Of a DNA stretch of 64,000 nucleotides, positions 33,810 to 46,128 are shown piece after piece (the stretch's first letter is position 1; each line of letters opens with the position of its first letter). The notes under the pieces were generated by a model. It ran no database searches. It saw only the letters and a list, made by a program, of their open reading frames with translations, and had not been told where the DNA came from. Position numbers and translations under genes: made by a program. Source of the DNA: Acanthochlamys bracteata (Eukaryota > Streptophyta > Magnoliopsida > Pandanales > Velloziaceae). The stretch is taken from positions 1,798,001 through 1,862,000 of the forward strand of contig CM034141.1 of assembly GCA_019914995.1 (NCBI GenBank), written 5' to 3'.

Positions 33810-36800
33810 CTAAGTGGGAGAGAAAAAAATGACTCTTGGCCATGTGTAGGTGAAAGAGAAAACAAATGTTGTGTGATTAGTAAAGCTAGGGTTTACTAGC
33901 TAGTTAATACTATAGCTTACTTATAATTCTTTCAACTAAATAGATTTTCTAATCACATAACAAACTTGAACTGAATCAAGTTGTCACCAAACCAAACACC
34001 TTTTTGATTTGGACTCCCATATTCAAGATTTGTATACTCTCATCTTATCATTTTATTTGAATTTCTTAATTCAGATATCTCTAGCTTAAATCAAAGTCCC
34101 TTTCTTTTATTTAATTTGAAAATTGGATTCAATTCTAACTTGAAGTTCAATTAAGGCAAGGTTTAGTTTCTAATAATTATTTATGGATCCTGCCAAGATA
34201 ACTATCAGTAACTAGATAAGCAACATATACGAGCAAAATTACCTGTGCTAGTAGGCAAGATTTTGGGACTCTAGTTGTTGGCAATAAGTGCTTGATTTGA
34301 TACATCTAACCAAATTTGCTATATCACATCCCATGCGTATTTGAAACCTAAAACTGTAAAGTAATATGGAAAACCGATACTATATGGTGCAAATCCCAAT
34401 AATTAGAATTGAGCTTAATCTTGTCTTTATGATGATTTAATAATCTATTAAAATTTATTTACAGTATATAATAGCATATGTTAGTCTTTCGGGAAAATAC
34501 ATTTACATTGTCAATCCATAACTGACATTAATTCATTAGGATCTCATAGCAATTGCTCAATCTTTAAGAAAATATTTTTAAAAAATTCTCTATATATAAT
34601 AGTAATTGCTAAAACTATTCCGATAACAGTAGCCAGATTTTTATTGTTATAACATATAATATCATGATGTGGCTTTCACTTTATTTAAGTGGTGGATTCT
34701 TATTGAGTAGTACATGTATCCTCAATTTATTCAATATGTACCCAACTTGTCATTGTAAATAAGCTCGTACTTGGTCTACACAGCCAGACAATTAAAATAG
34801 ATAAGAACGCATTAGTTCATATTAATCTCTGAGGTCAGAGTAACTACAAAATCATCATAATATGACAATTAAGTTAATCCTAAGAATGGATTTTGTTTCG
34901 ACATGTTTTCGTGTAGGCCATTCAGTATGATATAACATACTCCTATACTGACATGGAGTTACTACTCCAACAACGAAAATTGTTACCGTTTTGTGCTCAT
35001 CATGCATTAATGACATTTATAGTAAGTAAAGTTTCCGTAACCTCACATGTTTAAGAAGTAAGAAAGTAGATGCTTAATTCTCCGCCCACCACTCCTAAAT
35101 AATCGACTGAGTTTCCTATAGTATTCCTATGGATCTTCGGTATCTCACTCTTGTGGACATCTCATGCTACGAAACAAATACCTCATAATATGCATGAAGT
35201 ATTAAATATGTCTCATGACAAATCTATCAAGTACATAAATTATGGCTTTACTAAATTACCATCTGCAGCATATTCTTCATCGATAACTCTAATTAGATGT
35301 TATGTTCGAATCTGTAGTAAAAAATCATCTTAGGGGCTGTTTGGCTTTCCATTCCAGAAAAACTACTTATCATTTTTTATTTCACGTTTTTCAATAAACC
35401 TTTTATAATAGTTTACTGAATTTATTTATAAATTTAGAAAGTATAAAAAAATTCTACATAGTAAGATCTTCTTAGTGTTAATTTTTATTATTTTTTTAGA
35501 TCAAAATAGATAGCTCGTTTTATCGAAATATGACAAAAATATCATCCATTTCAGAAAAGCTCCTTTCATAAGCACTCCTTAGACATATAATAGTTGCATA
35601 TGTGATATTAAGATTCTCATTGATTCTTTCTAAATTGGGAACTCCTCTATTATAAGTTTAACCTCTACCACGCTCTCATAGTTTGCGACTAGAATAGAGG
35701 ATGGTAAAATGTGAAGCAGGCCCCATGTTTTATGTAGGGTGTTAGCATTTTCCAAGTTATGGCTCTCATTTGATGAGTCTGATTAACGTAGAGGACACTA
35801 AAAGCCTACTTAAGAGTGATAAGAGCATGAACAAGTTGAATCTTTAGAGTATCTTGGTCATTTTAAATCTTATTTAAGATGTTTAATTATTTATCTGAAT
35901 ATTTACTTATAGATTAGTTCCATAATGACACATCAGAAAGATTTCTTTAGAATAAAACTGAAGTTACATATTATATAGGATCTTACATATAACACCTAAT
36001 TTCGTAAGGCAACAATAGTCAGCCATAGTTGGACTGGCATATTTGGATGATCCATGGCTCTGACATGGCTATAATAACTGTTTTGAAGAGTCCAAATAAT
36101 ATGACTTTTTGTCTTTGTTCAGCAATAGCTGTCTTTGGTATTGGAAGTCTCTGTGGATTGTTACTCAAAAACTAGAAACTTTCTGAGGAAACAAATATTT
36201 AATTTTTGGTTTTACTAGTAGGGGCTGCATATAATAGCATGATCATCGCTGAATGCATTTCAGTTTTTGTTTCGTCAAGTGGGGAGTTTTTGCTTCTTTT
36301 TCACCCTCCTGGCAATCATAAATTCATAGGTCTAACTGTGACATTAAGAAAAGGTTTGTGAAATAATTGACAAAAATAAGATTTTCTTGCTAGAAATAAT
36401 GTCGCAATTCTTTTCTCCTTGTTCTAAATTACTTATAGATGCTTTGTCATATTTGAACAGATATTTGCACCAAATTATTTAATGCCTCCAACCAAAAGCA
36501 ATTCTGATATGTTGGCTATTGACATCAGGTAAGATATTTCTTACTAGTTTGGTTCACTTTGCTTGTCCGAATGCAGTTCACCCTCTAGAGGGTACAGTCT
36601 TTCTGGTTATTTTTAAATGATATAAAGTAGGTGTCTTCTGATATTTTGTGAGTGAAAATTTAGAAAGATTTTATCCACTTCGATTTGATATCTATCTTGT
36701 ATGCCCCATTAAGCATGTAGTTTTTTATTATATGCTGGTTTTGATACTCACCGTATTCTTTGTTTAACTTGTGATCAGTCTATATTTGTTAGTCTAATAC

Positions 36801-39800
36801 TTCAACATGTATGATCTATGGCTTGCAATACTTTTAAATTTTAGTATCTAGAAAGTAGTTCCTCTTTGTCTCATAAGTGAAAGTTTTTAATGACATCTCT
36901 AAAGGGAACTAAGTGGTATGTTTAGTAATGTTTCTTATTCTGCATTCTTATGACGTCATTTTTCGTGTGCCACCTCAAGTATCTTCGTTTGTTAGTGGGG
37001 TAAGGTTTGGCTATTCTTGTTCTTGTTGCTGATCTCCTGTATTTTCAATTTCCATCCTCTTATTAGTTTTTCTTCATCTTTCAGTAAAACTTGTTATTGT
37101 TTCCTGTCATCAGACAAATTTGGGATGGAAGGATTGATGTTCATGATCCTAGTTACTTGGCATTTGCTGCTGCAGAGCAGGGGCTTCTACATGCAGAATA
37201 TGAAAATTATGCTGCGGCAAACTCTAGTGGCAATGTCTGCTGCCGCACTGTTGCTCTTATAGCAAGTCTTTTCTTCCCACATACCTCATTAGCTCTCTGA
37301 TAACATGATCTAATCAAATGCTTGAATTTTCTTTGCAGTTGATGGTGCTGTTACTTATCCATCACATATTACTAGTCACTAGAGACTCTGGAATGTTTCA
37401 GGAAGCATCTCCCATGTTCAGTGTAAGTTCCATGTTTCATTTATACTTATCATGAATGAGACTCTAAGTAGATTAGTAGACTTTCTGTTACCTACCATTC
37501 TGAAGCATATTTGTCCAATCCTAGTAAAGGATGCTTAACAGTCATGCTTGTTAGTGGTTGACAAGCCACTCCTAATCTTTAGGTCAAATTTTATTCTGTG
37601 GGATAAGGATGCAAAAATACTCGCACAAGACTCGGTTAAAGTTTTCCATATTAGCTGAAAAGTCAATTTCACATGCACTTTCTAAGCTTGTTAGATTGTT
37701 CTCATATGGTCAAGCTTGGTACATACCTAATGAAAACCATGCATGCAATGTATATTCACACATCAAGAGTGGCGTTCCTACTTGGTGATATTCTCATTTA
37801 GTGATGGATGCATAACCTAGGGTACTATAAAACAACAAATATAAATCCACGATAACTTCCACATGCTTTCCCCACACTGATTTTCATGTAGGCAGTTGTA
37901 TCTGATGTTGTTGTCAATCTGATCCAGACAGCAATGTATCAAGCTTGTTGCAATAAATAACATGATTAATATAAGAAAACTTTCAATGTATAAGTTTAAA
38001 CTTTTTGGATCAACTGATTCGTTCAACACAATATCAAAATCAGAGCCCAAAGGGTTTGAGATCAAGCCATGCGCTCCCTAAGTTATTAAAAATTAATTTT
38101 CACTACTGAAGAAAATATTCATGTGTGTTCATGCATCAAGCAAAAGAGCTTGTGCATGTGGGAGTATGTTGGAATAAATAACATAATTAATATAACAAAC
38201 TTCACCCTATCAGATTGACTTTTGGATCAATTGATTTGTTCAACAGAGCTCTAAAAGCAAAGTCTAAGCCAGCAACTAAGACTTTCTATAAAAATTCTTC
38301 TTTATTTATTCTCATCATTTGAGGTTTGTGCTTCTAGCAGGGTTCAAACCTTTGGTATCGTGTGTAGATTTGATGCCCCACAAGCCACTGCTAAAATATC
38401 TTTGTAGTTAGAATTAGGTTACTTAATGTATAAATTCAATCCATATGGATGGCTGAAATATATGCATTGTGGAATTAACAAGATGCGTTCACATTCCGCT
38501 TATTGGAACATTACTTCGACACCCTTAACAAAAATCAGAAGTAATTACTTGCCATAAAAGATGGCACTTCACATCTTTTGTTTCTAATTGGGTTGATGCC
38601 CTCAATGTTGGGATGGCCAAAATAGCCAATTGAAATCAGTAATGACGCTTCGTTGTGCGAAAAAATAACAAGCCAATACATAATTACTCCGTAGTCACAC
38701 GAAATAATCACCACATGCGAAACAAGAATTTGATTTAAAAAACCTTCAATATAGGACAAACCATGGGTTTGCAACTTACGATCCAAGCTTTCATATTTTA
38801 ATAAAAGTAGGCATATGCGTCTTCTCTTCTCTTGCAAACTTAGATCGAGGAGATTCGAACAATCCACAAATTTGTGGATATTTTTAAGACAAGCAAACTT
38901 GTGGATTGAATTAATTGGCACTCCCTTTAGCCTCAAACTAGTAGCACTAGGCACCTAGAACCATCTCATTCTCCTTCCTTCTTCTTTCCTTTTTGGTTTC
39001 TTTCTAACTATCGTTCTCTCCTTTTTTTTGTTTCTTATTTCTCTTTGCTTGCTTACTAAAACTGCTTTTCATTGGTTAGTGCTTCTTAAACCACCAACAT
39101 AAGTAATTAGAAGTATGGGTTTGCAGTGGAAGCCACTGCTTACTTAGTTTCCGCTTTAATTTCTTTGTTTTATTTTTTTAAATAGGATTGGACTAAAGGA
39201 GGACATAACTCGTTAAAATGCCCCTTGAGTCATTTGAAAGGCTTCGGCATTCTCTATATAATTATTAAGTTTTTCCACCAACTTTGTCTTTGCCATATAT
39301 TTGCCCTTATTGTGGGTACGGATCTTCTCAAGTTGAGACAACTTTATTATAGTAACTCTAATAATATCACACATCAATACACTTGAAGTTGATGGAAGGT
39401 GCAATTATTTGTAAATATGGATTGTATTTTGACTATGATGAAGAGGATGTGCATATCTTATGCTAAATCAACATTAGTTAAGAGAATCTAAAAGGCTAAA
39501 GCTTCTATGGACTTTAGTTACCTGAAAGTAGAAGATAATCAAATGCTCAATAAAATTATGACTATAACACATCATGACGACAACCTACAAAACTGTTAAA
39601 AGTGTTTTGAACTAGTTCACGTGATTGAGTAGTACTTTGATAAACGTGATTGAGTGTACCCTATCAATAGGGTGACATCGACTATTAAAATCTGAGGCCT
39701 CTAAAGTATCAATCCACTATGTGGCAAGGTAATCCACTTCTCTTTTAACTATGATACAAATGGGATGTTTGGGAGTGTTTTTAAAAATGAGTTTTTCTGA

Positions 39801-40906
39801 AACGAAAAGTATTTTGAGAATTTTTGGAAACGTGATTTACTTTTTTTATCCAAAAGAAAGTAATAATAAGATCTTACGATATAGAATTCTTTCTGTACTT
39901 TCTTAATTTAAAAAAAAGAGCTATTGAATGTTGTATAAAGCTTATTGAGAAACGTGAAATAAAAAGTTGGGGAATAAAAAGGAGTTGAAAATAACTCCCA
40001 AACACATCAAAGCTTTATGATCGTCATTATACGTTGACCATCTTTTTTCCAAAATACGATTGACCGTCGTCATATTCTACGAAGTTTCCTTTTAAGAACG
40101 TTTATTAACTAAGAACATCTTTGCCACTTCTATATGAAACCACTATCAGTGGAGTCCCCATCTATATATTACAAATATAAACACAATGGATAAGAAAATT
40201 GTCAATTTTAGAGAAGTGTTTAAGACTATAAACAATATACATAATAGGAAAAAGATGGAGAGAATTTATTGTTATGTTACTGCAGCCAAGTTTAGGAGGA
40301 GGTACTTGGTTAGATAGTTATGCAACCCTTTGAAATTTTCTCACCATAGTGTAGTTCTTGTTGTTACTATTGTTAAGATAACTTCTTATTGGTGAAATCA
40401 GGTTAAATCTGTATGCATGCTTGTATCTCATTTAAACATGTTGGTATGACATAAATGGTATACGTTGATACAACCTATATTTTTTGAATAAAATTATAGT
40501 AACCTAAATCTGCCACCATTTCTAAATTATTACTAAATGTTCATAATTTTTTAACTATTTTGGAGTTTATGGCTACCGAAATTTTTGTTGCAATAACGTT
40601 GTTATAGGTATACATGTATGGATGTGATATGGGCAACCCCTACCCTTAGGGGCACCTATAGGGATCCCCTACTTAAAAAATAAACAAAATAATCTCCACA
40701 GTTAGACACGAAGAATTATGAGTTATAATTTTATGGCAAAATTTTGGTTTAATCAGATTCAAGAGGTCGGATGGAGGTTGATTTGTAATCCGATTGAGTT
40801 GAAAATTTACCACAATGATCCTAATTTATCGTACATTATATCTAATGGTGGAAATTTAATTTACAATATTTTAATGGAAGGTGCCCAATGGGTGCCCCTA
40901 AAGGTG

Positions 40907-40939
<33 letters not shown>

Positions 40940-41667
40940 CAAATTTGCTAATAAAATTATCTTGATGGCCATACCACCTGCAATTAAAAAAACTATTCTT
41001 CGTTATGAAAATTTAGCGATTAATTAAATAAAATACAGCATATTTAATTGCTAAAACTTTATCCAAATAATTTGTAGGTACCACAAGCCTAGTATGTATA
41101 AGACAACGAGCCCTGATTCTCGATTATCCATCGAAGCGCATTTGCAAGATCATATACTTTCATAGTTGAGACCTATGTTTTAGTTACGAACTTTAGAAAC
41201 TTCATTGGCTTTTTGTGTGAACTATATTTCCTATATGACTCTTGATGTATAGTAGTTGTCACATGCTATATTATTTTATAAACTGTACCCGTTGATATTA
41301 TTTTAAAGGATTTTGTTTACCTTGGATTTTGATAACAATTATAAAACTGTTAACATTTTCAGGTTTCTCTTCTCCAATTTCTTGGCTTTTTTCTTCCATG
41401 CTATGTAATAGTTCGGTCATGCTACACTATCCAATGCTGGCGGAGAAGACAGGTAATAGTGCCAAACTAAATGATTAATCGTGGGAGTTACCCTCGTGTA
41501 ATTTAAGATTACTATTATATTTTGATCATTGACATATAATCTGGACAAGTATACAACTAGTAACTTAGGCAAATTACTATTTTTTGAGCCTTCGCGTTGA
41601 ATTTTTCTTCTTGTTATAGCTCTCTTAGTACTTTAGTAGTTAATTTCTTATTCTGTAACAGGTTTAA
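31458..41667 (+). CDS. RING-CH (RINGv, MARCH-like) membrane E3 ubiquitin ligase
   Basis: Exons: 31458-31661, 33092-33163, 36461-36528, 37114-37261, 37339-37422, 41363-41452 and 41662-41667 (Val plus stop), giving 223 residues. The C4HC3 RING-CH domain covers about residues 46-91: CRIC, CACNG, HRKCIQRWC, CEIC. It recruits a ubiquitin-conjugating enzyme. After a linker with IWDGRIDVHDP and VCCR come two membrane spans (VALILMVLLLIHHILLV and LLQFLGFFLPCYVIV), then a basic end (WRRRQV). This order (RING-CH, DUF3675-like region, two spans) is the usual plant MARCH-like layout. The N-terminus is shorter than in many family members. Intron 4 uses a GC donor (GCAAGT at 37262). Introns 2 (3.3 kb) and 5 (3.9 kb) are long and full of repeats. 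Confidence 0.9.
33740..33809. repeat. Compound (GT)n(GA)n microsatellite
   Basis: A run of about 45 bases of GT with GC/GCGT interruptions passes directly into about 25 bases of GA. It lies in intron 2 of the RING-CH gene and is likely to vary in length between individuals. Confidence 0.9.
35330..35581. mobile_element. GTTTGG-family MITE in RING-CH intron 2
   Basis: Element 35333-35578 (246 bp) between TTA triplets. The left end is GGGGCTGTTTGGC; the reversed right end is GGAGTGCTTATGAAAG. The AT-rich interior contains AGATCTTCTTAG, like the AGATCTTTTTATTG of the copies at the right edge of the window. Confidence 0.7.
37947..38265. repeat. Diverged local direct repeat in RING-CH intron 5
   Basis: Two stretches of about 100 bases (37947-38052 and 38168-38265) share AATAAATAACAT, ATTAATATAA, TTTTGGATCAA and GTTCAACA in the same order and orientation. 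The second starts GTTGGAATAAATAA, like some LTR starts, so these may be degraded retroelement pieces or a local duplication. Confidence 0.55.
39762..40008. mobile_element. GTTTGG-family MITE in RING-CH intron 5
   Basis: The left end is GGGATGTTTGGGAGTG and the right end ACTCCCAAACACATC, an almost exact inverted repeat of 15 bases around about 245 bp of AT-rich foldback sequence. The target duplication is not certain. Confidence 0.7.
40906..40940. repeat. (TA)n then (CA)n microsatellite
   Basis: About 15 TA units are followed by ACACACACC in RING-CH intron 5. Confidence 0.85.
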
Positions 41668-42330
41668 GAAGCCCTTGGGAGCATCTGAGTTCTACTCCAT
41701 ATTAATGAAAATTGAGAAGCTCGCTTATATATAGCAAAATCTTGTGAATACATGCAAAGGACCCAAACAGGTTACCACATGCATCTAAACATATCACGGT
41801 ATCTACTGACTTACTAAGGAAGCCTTTGTCGAAGAAAAATTGTAAATAAAAGTTGGCTTCTGAAGAGCAAGTCTTGTAAACAGTTTGAAACTTTCCCCAT
41901 GGAAAGAATCAGTAAGACAGTTATGCCTCTTGCTTGAACTCCTCTTTCCAAAAGCAGCATCATATATGCTGCTTATTGTTAACATTAGAGGCTAAATGTT
42001 GTTTTATTTTTAGAGAATAGTAAAATAAGTTCTGTTTATAATATTTGTAGGTTAGTCTTCAAGATGTGTTGATCCTTACTGGCAATCACTTCTTGTCTAT
42101 GACAAAGTTATTTCTCGGAATTTTTGTTCTGGTACATATTTGTATCTTGCGTAGTGTAAAGAGCTTGCAATTTGAGGATTCTAAGATGTGCCAGAGAAGG
42201 TTGGCATACCTATGTCAAAGTTTACCTGGATTTGATGCTGAAAGGCATGCAATTGTATTGTTGTGAACGCTCATATCTTCCCTTATTCAATGGCACGAAA
42301 TAAGGTAAGACAACAGAATGCTGCTGCCGG
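41668..42330 (+). other. 3' region of the RING-CH gene
   Basis: After the stop at 41665-41667 comes sequence with no sustained coding frame that I recognise. It is probably 3' untranslated sequence and 3' flank, interrupted downstream by the hAT MITE. Confidence 0.4.
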
Positions 42331-42338
42331 TCGTTTAT

Positions 42339-43217
42339 CAATCTTGTAGGGGTGGCAATATGAGTTGGTGGATCAGTTTCGGGTTGATCTATTTAATAAT
42401 CGGGTCAAAATTATTCAACTCTAACTCAATATATGAATTTATATGGATCAAAATTATTAACTCTAACCCAACTTACTAATAACCGGGTCAAATTCGGGTC
42501 GATCTATTTAATAATTAAAATTATTAATTATTAATTTTATATTTTAAATTTTAGTAAAATTATAAGATCAGTTCGAATGAAAATGCACGATATTTTTTAC
42601 TAACGAGATATAATTATGTCCGACAAAATACGCATTCCTTAATGTCTTAATCGGTCCTTAAAATATTAAAAGAAATTGTTATTTTTATTTTAAAAAAATA
42701 TATGATAATAGTTAAAATTTATGATTATAAATACATATTAATAATTTCGATAAAAATTTTGATAAATATATCTATCTAATAAAATTTTCATAAAAATCGT
42801 TATATGATATCTAAATTCGTCATTAAAAATACCTATATAGTAATACTTTCAATAATATTATAATTTTTTAATCTTACACTATTTTACTAAAGTATAAAAA
42901 TAAAGAATTAATTATAAATATAATATAATTTAATAGTTTATAAATAACTATTATCGATTATTTTTATTGCCAATATTTTATTATATGGTAAGAAAAAATC
43001 AAAAATTGTTCCTTCAAAATATGATATTTCGGATTGATGGGTTAATTTCGGATTAATCCGGATCGACCCATTTTAATAACCGGGTCAAATTCGTTCAATC
43101 CTAATCCAACCTATATATTTATACGGGTCAAATTTTTCAACTCTAATCCTGATTAAACAGGTCGGTTTCGGATTGAATTTTCGGATCGGGTCATATATTG
43201 TCATCCCTACAATCTTG
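42339..43217. mobile_element. hAT-type MITE, copy 2, with 8-bp target duplication
   Basis: Element 42347-43209 (863 bp) flanked by CAATCTTG on both sides (42339-42346 and 43210-43217). The ends are TAGGGGTGGCAATATGA and, reversed, TAGGGATGACAATATATGA. Its right half, reversed, matches the left half of the copy at 24980 (for example AATTTGACCC, TATAAATATATA, GGTTATTAAA), so the two copies point in opposite directions. There is no coding frame. Confidence 0.9.
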
Positions 43218-44860
43218 TAGTTTTTTTTTTTTGTCAAGACTCTTTGTAATGAAGTCAAATAGAGTTAATGAAGCTTATTAGTGCCCTTAATTAGTTCACT
43301 TAGTATAGTAGATATTTGGATTTAGAAACAATAATTACATTCTTTTTTTTTCTTTTACGCGGTAAACAGCACAGAATAAGAAGTAATGAACGTATAGATT
43401 ATTTTTTTAATAAAAAAATATACTATAGATTTTGTTTGCTAAAGGATTTATTAAAAAAATACTTTGAAAGTTTTTTTTGTAATTTAAAAGACATAATAAT
43501 TTTTAATTCTAAAAATTTATAAAAAATTATTTACAAAAGATTCTATCTTTTTAGAAGTAATGTATTCGTCGGTGCATCATGAGTAAGCGTGTGGGTCCTT
43601 CAAATTCTCTCCTAAGAATTTGTAATCTCAATTTGGAACCGTACAATTAAAAAATTGACAATCTCAATAATGTCTTGCATTCTTTGTCATGCTTTCATTC
43701 AATATATTACAAAGGTCCACAATAAGAAGAAGCTGCTGCAGCAGAAGTTTGGAATTTTGCCAAAAGAGTTTTGTGATTGAATTGATTAAAACTTCTTTTT
43801 TCCCCCATTCTGTCCGGAAATCAGGAGATTGATTGTTTGGAAACTTTTATAGGCACCCATTGTTTAATACTACCAGCTTGATGAGAAGATTTTTGGGCAT
43901 TCAGAAAATAGATGTAAAAGAACACCGTGAAAGACGGAGCGATTTTTCCGTAGTGTCCTGATATCAGTTTATAACTTAACCAAGTTTCGAATTTAGACTA
44001 TATATAGAAGAGCTTTTTTTCTTTTATAAAAAAAACACTACTAAATATCTCCTAATTTAATATCTTTATTTTCTTTTAGTAAAAGATAAGATTTGATTAT
44101 TATTGATCAAATAATAGGTATAGTAGAATACCCGTTGCAAACGTTGATACCCAGTCTATAGAAGATATCATAGCATTAGAACAATTAGGGTGTAATTTAT
44201 TTGATAACAAATAAAGTTTGTGAAATTTGAATTTGATGAAATTAAAAATCATAAAAAATAAATCAAAATAAATTCAAAATGAATTAAAACACACAAAAGA
44301 ATAAATTTAAAATTTTCAAATTTATTTGTATAAAATTTAAATTCTGTTTAATTAAAACACATTTTATGTAAAACATAGCAAAATAAGTAAAGGCGTATTT
44401 TAAATATCTGTAACTGAGTTTCATAAAATGAAACGCAAGAAGTAGAGTTTTTTGAAAAATAAAGCGAAAGTAAAGTTTAGTATTTATGTTTCAATAAATT
44501 TTAAAAATATGTTAAAAATTAAAAAATATAATTATATTAAAAAATGTGTAAATAAAAAAATTAGAATTAAAATTTTATACGTGAAAGTGAAGTTTTGAAT
44601 TTTTTGTATAATTGAAATATAAAAATTATTTAAAATTCAAAATTTAATGAAAGAAAATGAAATTATGAATATTTGAAACAGACAGGATCCAAAGTCGAGA
44701 AAGAGAGAGAGAGAGTCGCGTCAGTGTGCTTGCTGTACGTTAGCTGTCGAATTTTTTAAATTAGTCTCTTCTCCTATTATTCTAACTTCTACGACTGATA
44801 GTAATACAAGTGAAATAATTACACCTTAACGCGTTTTAACAGACGCTAGCTTAACTTGGA
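43218..44860. other. Intergenic region upstream of the bHLH gene
   Basis: No gene is recognised. AT-rich with direct repeats of AAATTTAAAATTTTCAAA type near 44300-44650. A GA repeat lies at about 44700-44716, close to the promoter. Confidence 0.5.
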
Positions 44861-44865
44861 AAACT

Positions 44866-45042
44866 TATATAAATCGTAAGGAAGGTATGAATAAGAGAAA
44901 CCATTGCACTCATGAACACCAGTAGAATCTAATCTAACATTCCAAAATTTCCCCAACTTCCAATCTTTCATCCGCCTTAACAACAACAACAACAACAACA
45001 GAAGCAGCTAGCAGCTTCAGCTTCAGCTCTTCGGTGTAACGG
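44866..45042 (+). promoter_or_regulatory. TATA box and leader exon of the bHLH gene
   Basis: TATATAAA at 44866-44873 is followed by leader-like sequence with a (CAA)n run (about 44981-45002), typical of translated plant leaders. It ends at a strong donor (CGG|GTAAGC at 45043). The first intron would run to an acceptor just before 46129. Confidence 0.55.
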
Positions 45043-45424
45043 GTAAGCCTCCTCCTTCTCTCTTTCAGACCTTCTGTAGCAAGATGTGTTCCCTAGTCTG
45101 TGGGTAGCAAATTTTAGAGATTACCCTCGTTGTTCAGATTGCATTCATACCCCATTTATTCACTTCAAGCTTCTCAAAGTAGTACGTTTCGTAATTATAC
45201 AAAATTTATTTTTTTCTGTTAAATTGAAATTTTAAGTTTATTTTTTATATTTTAATATATTTAAATTCAATAATTTTAATTCTAATTTATTTTTTTATAG
45301 AATTCAATTTTATCAAATTTAGTTTTACAAAATTTATTTTATATCAGTTAAAACACATCCAAAGAGTGGCAAAATGAATTCTACTATATATGTTTGATTA
45401 TTTTGCTTCTCCTCTGTTTTAGTT

Positions 45425-45645
45425 GTTAAAATAGAATTTTTTCAAAATATTTGAAAGTGCTAATTAAAAAAAGTTTTTAAAAAAAATATTTTAAAATTTT
45501 TAAAAAATAAATTTTATTTTTTTCATTTAAAAAAGTAAAAATAATTAATAGAAAGATTTCGTTATTTAAAATTTTTTTGTACTATTAAAATTTTTTTAAA
45601 ATTTTATTAAAAAATGTAAAATAAAAAGTTAGAAAAGAAAATAGC
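45425..45645. repeat. AT-rich MITE-like block in the bHLH leader intron
   Basis: About 220 bases of A/T runs that fold back (TTTTTTAAAAAA blocks, TTTTTTTGTACTATTAAAAT), like the interior of the GTTTGG-ended MITE family. Clear ends are not seen. Confidence 0.4.
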
Positions 45646-46128
45646 CTTCGTATATATATACTGAAGTTGTCGAACAATTCCTACAGAAGTAACAAATTTA
45701 TTCTACGTTACAACATGTTCCGAGTATAGTAATGATAAAATAACTTTGCAACTACACTTGGGACAAATTATCCAGAAGTTCACAAACATTAAGTTAGTCA
45801 GAAACTAGGAAAGGTCAAATAATGGGATAGGGAGGGAAGGTTTCTCGGGAGGTGGGCACAGAGAATGGTCATCTCGAACAGAAGAGGATGAATCAGTACG
45901 TAACTAAAACTATAAACAAACCTACTACTAAACAAAGACGACAGAACCTGCATTCAATTTTTGTTGAATACATAAAAACTTGTCACTACTAACTTGGTTC
46001 GAGGTGGTTGGAACAAGTTTACAGCAGGCTAGCTAGCACGCATCTGTGTTTTTCTTAAAAATCAGGAACAATCAAACTGAGGGAGCTTCAACTTCTACAG
46101 TTCTTACAGATGTAAATTTCACATGCAG

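Noticed and set aside
38340..38380. TGGTATCG sequence considered as an LTR-element primer-binding site
   Set aside because: The match to the usual TGGTATCAGAGC is short, and no LTR or coding sequence follows.
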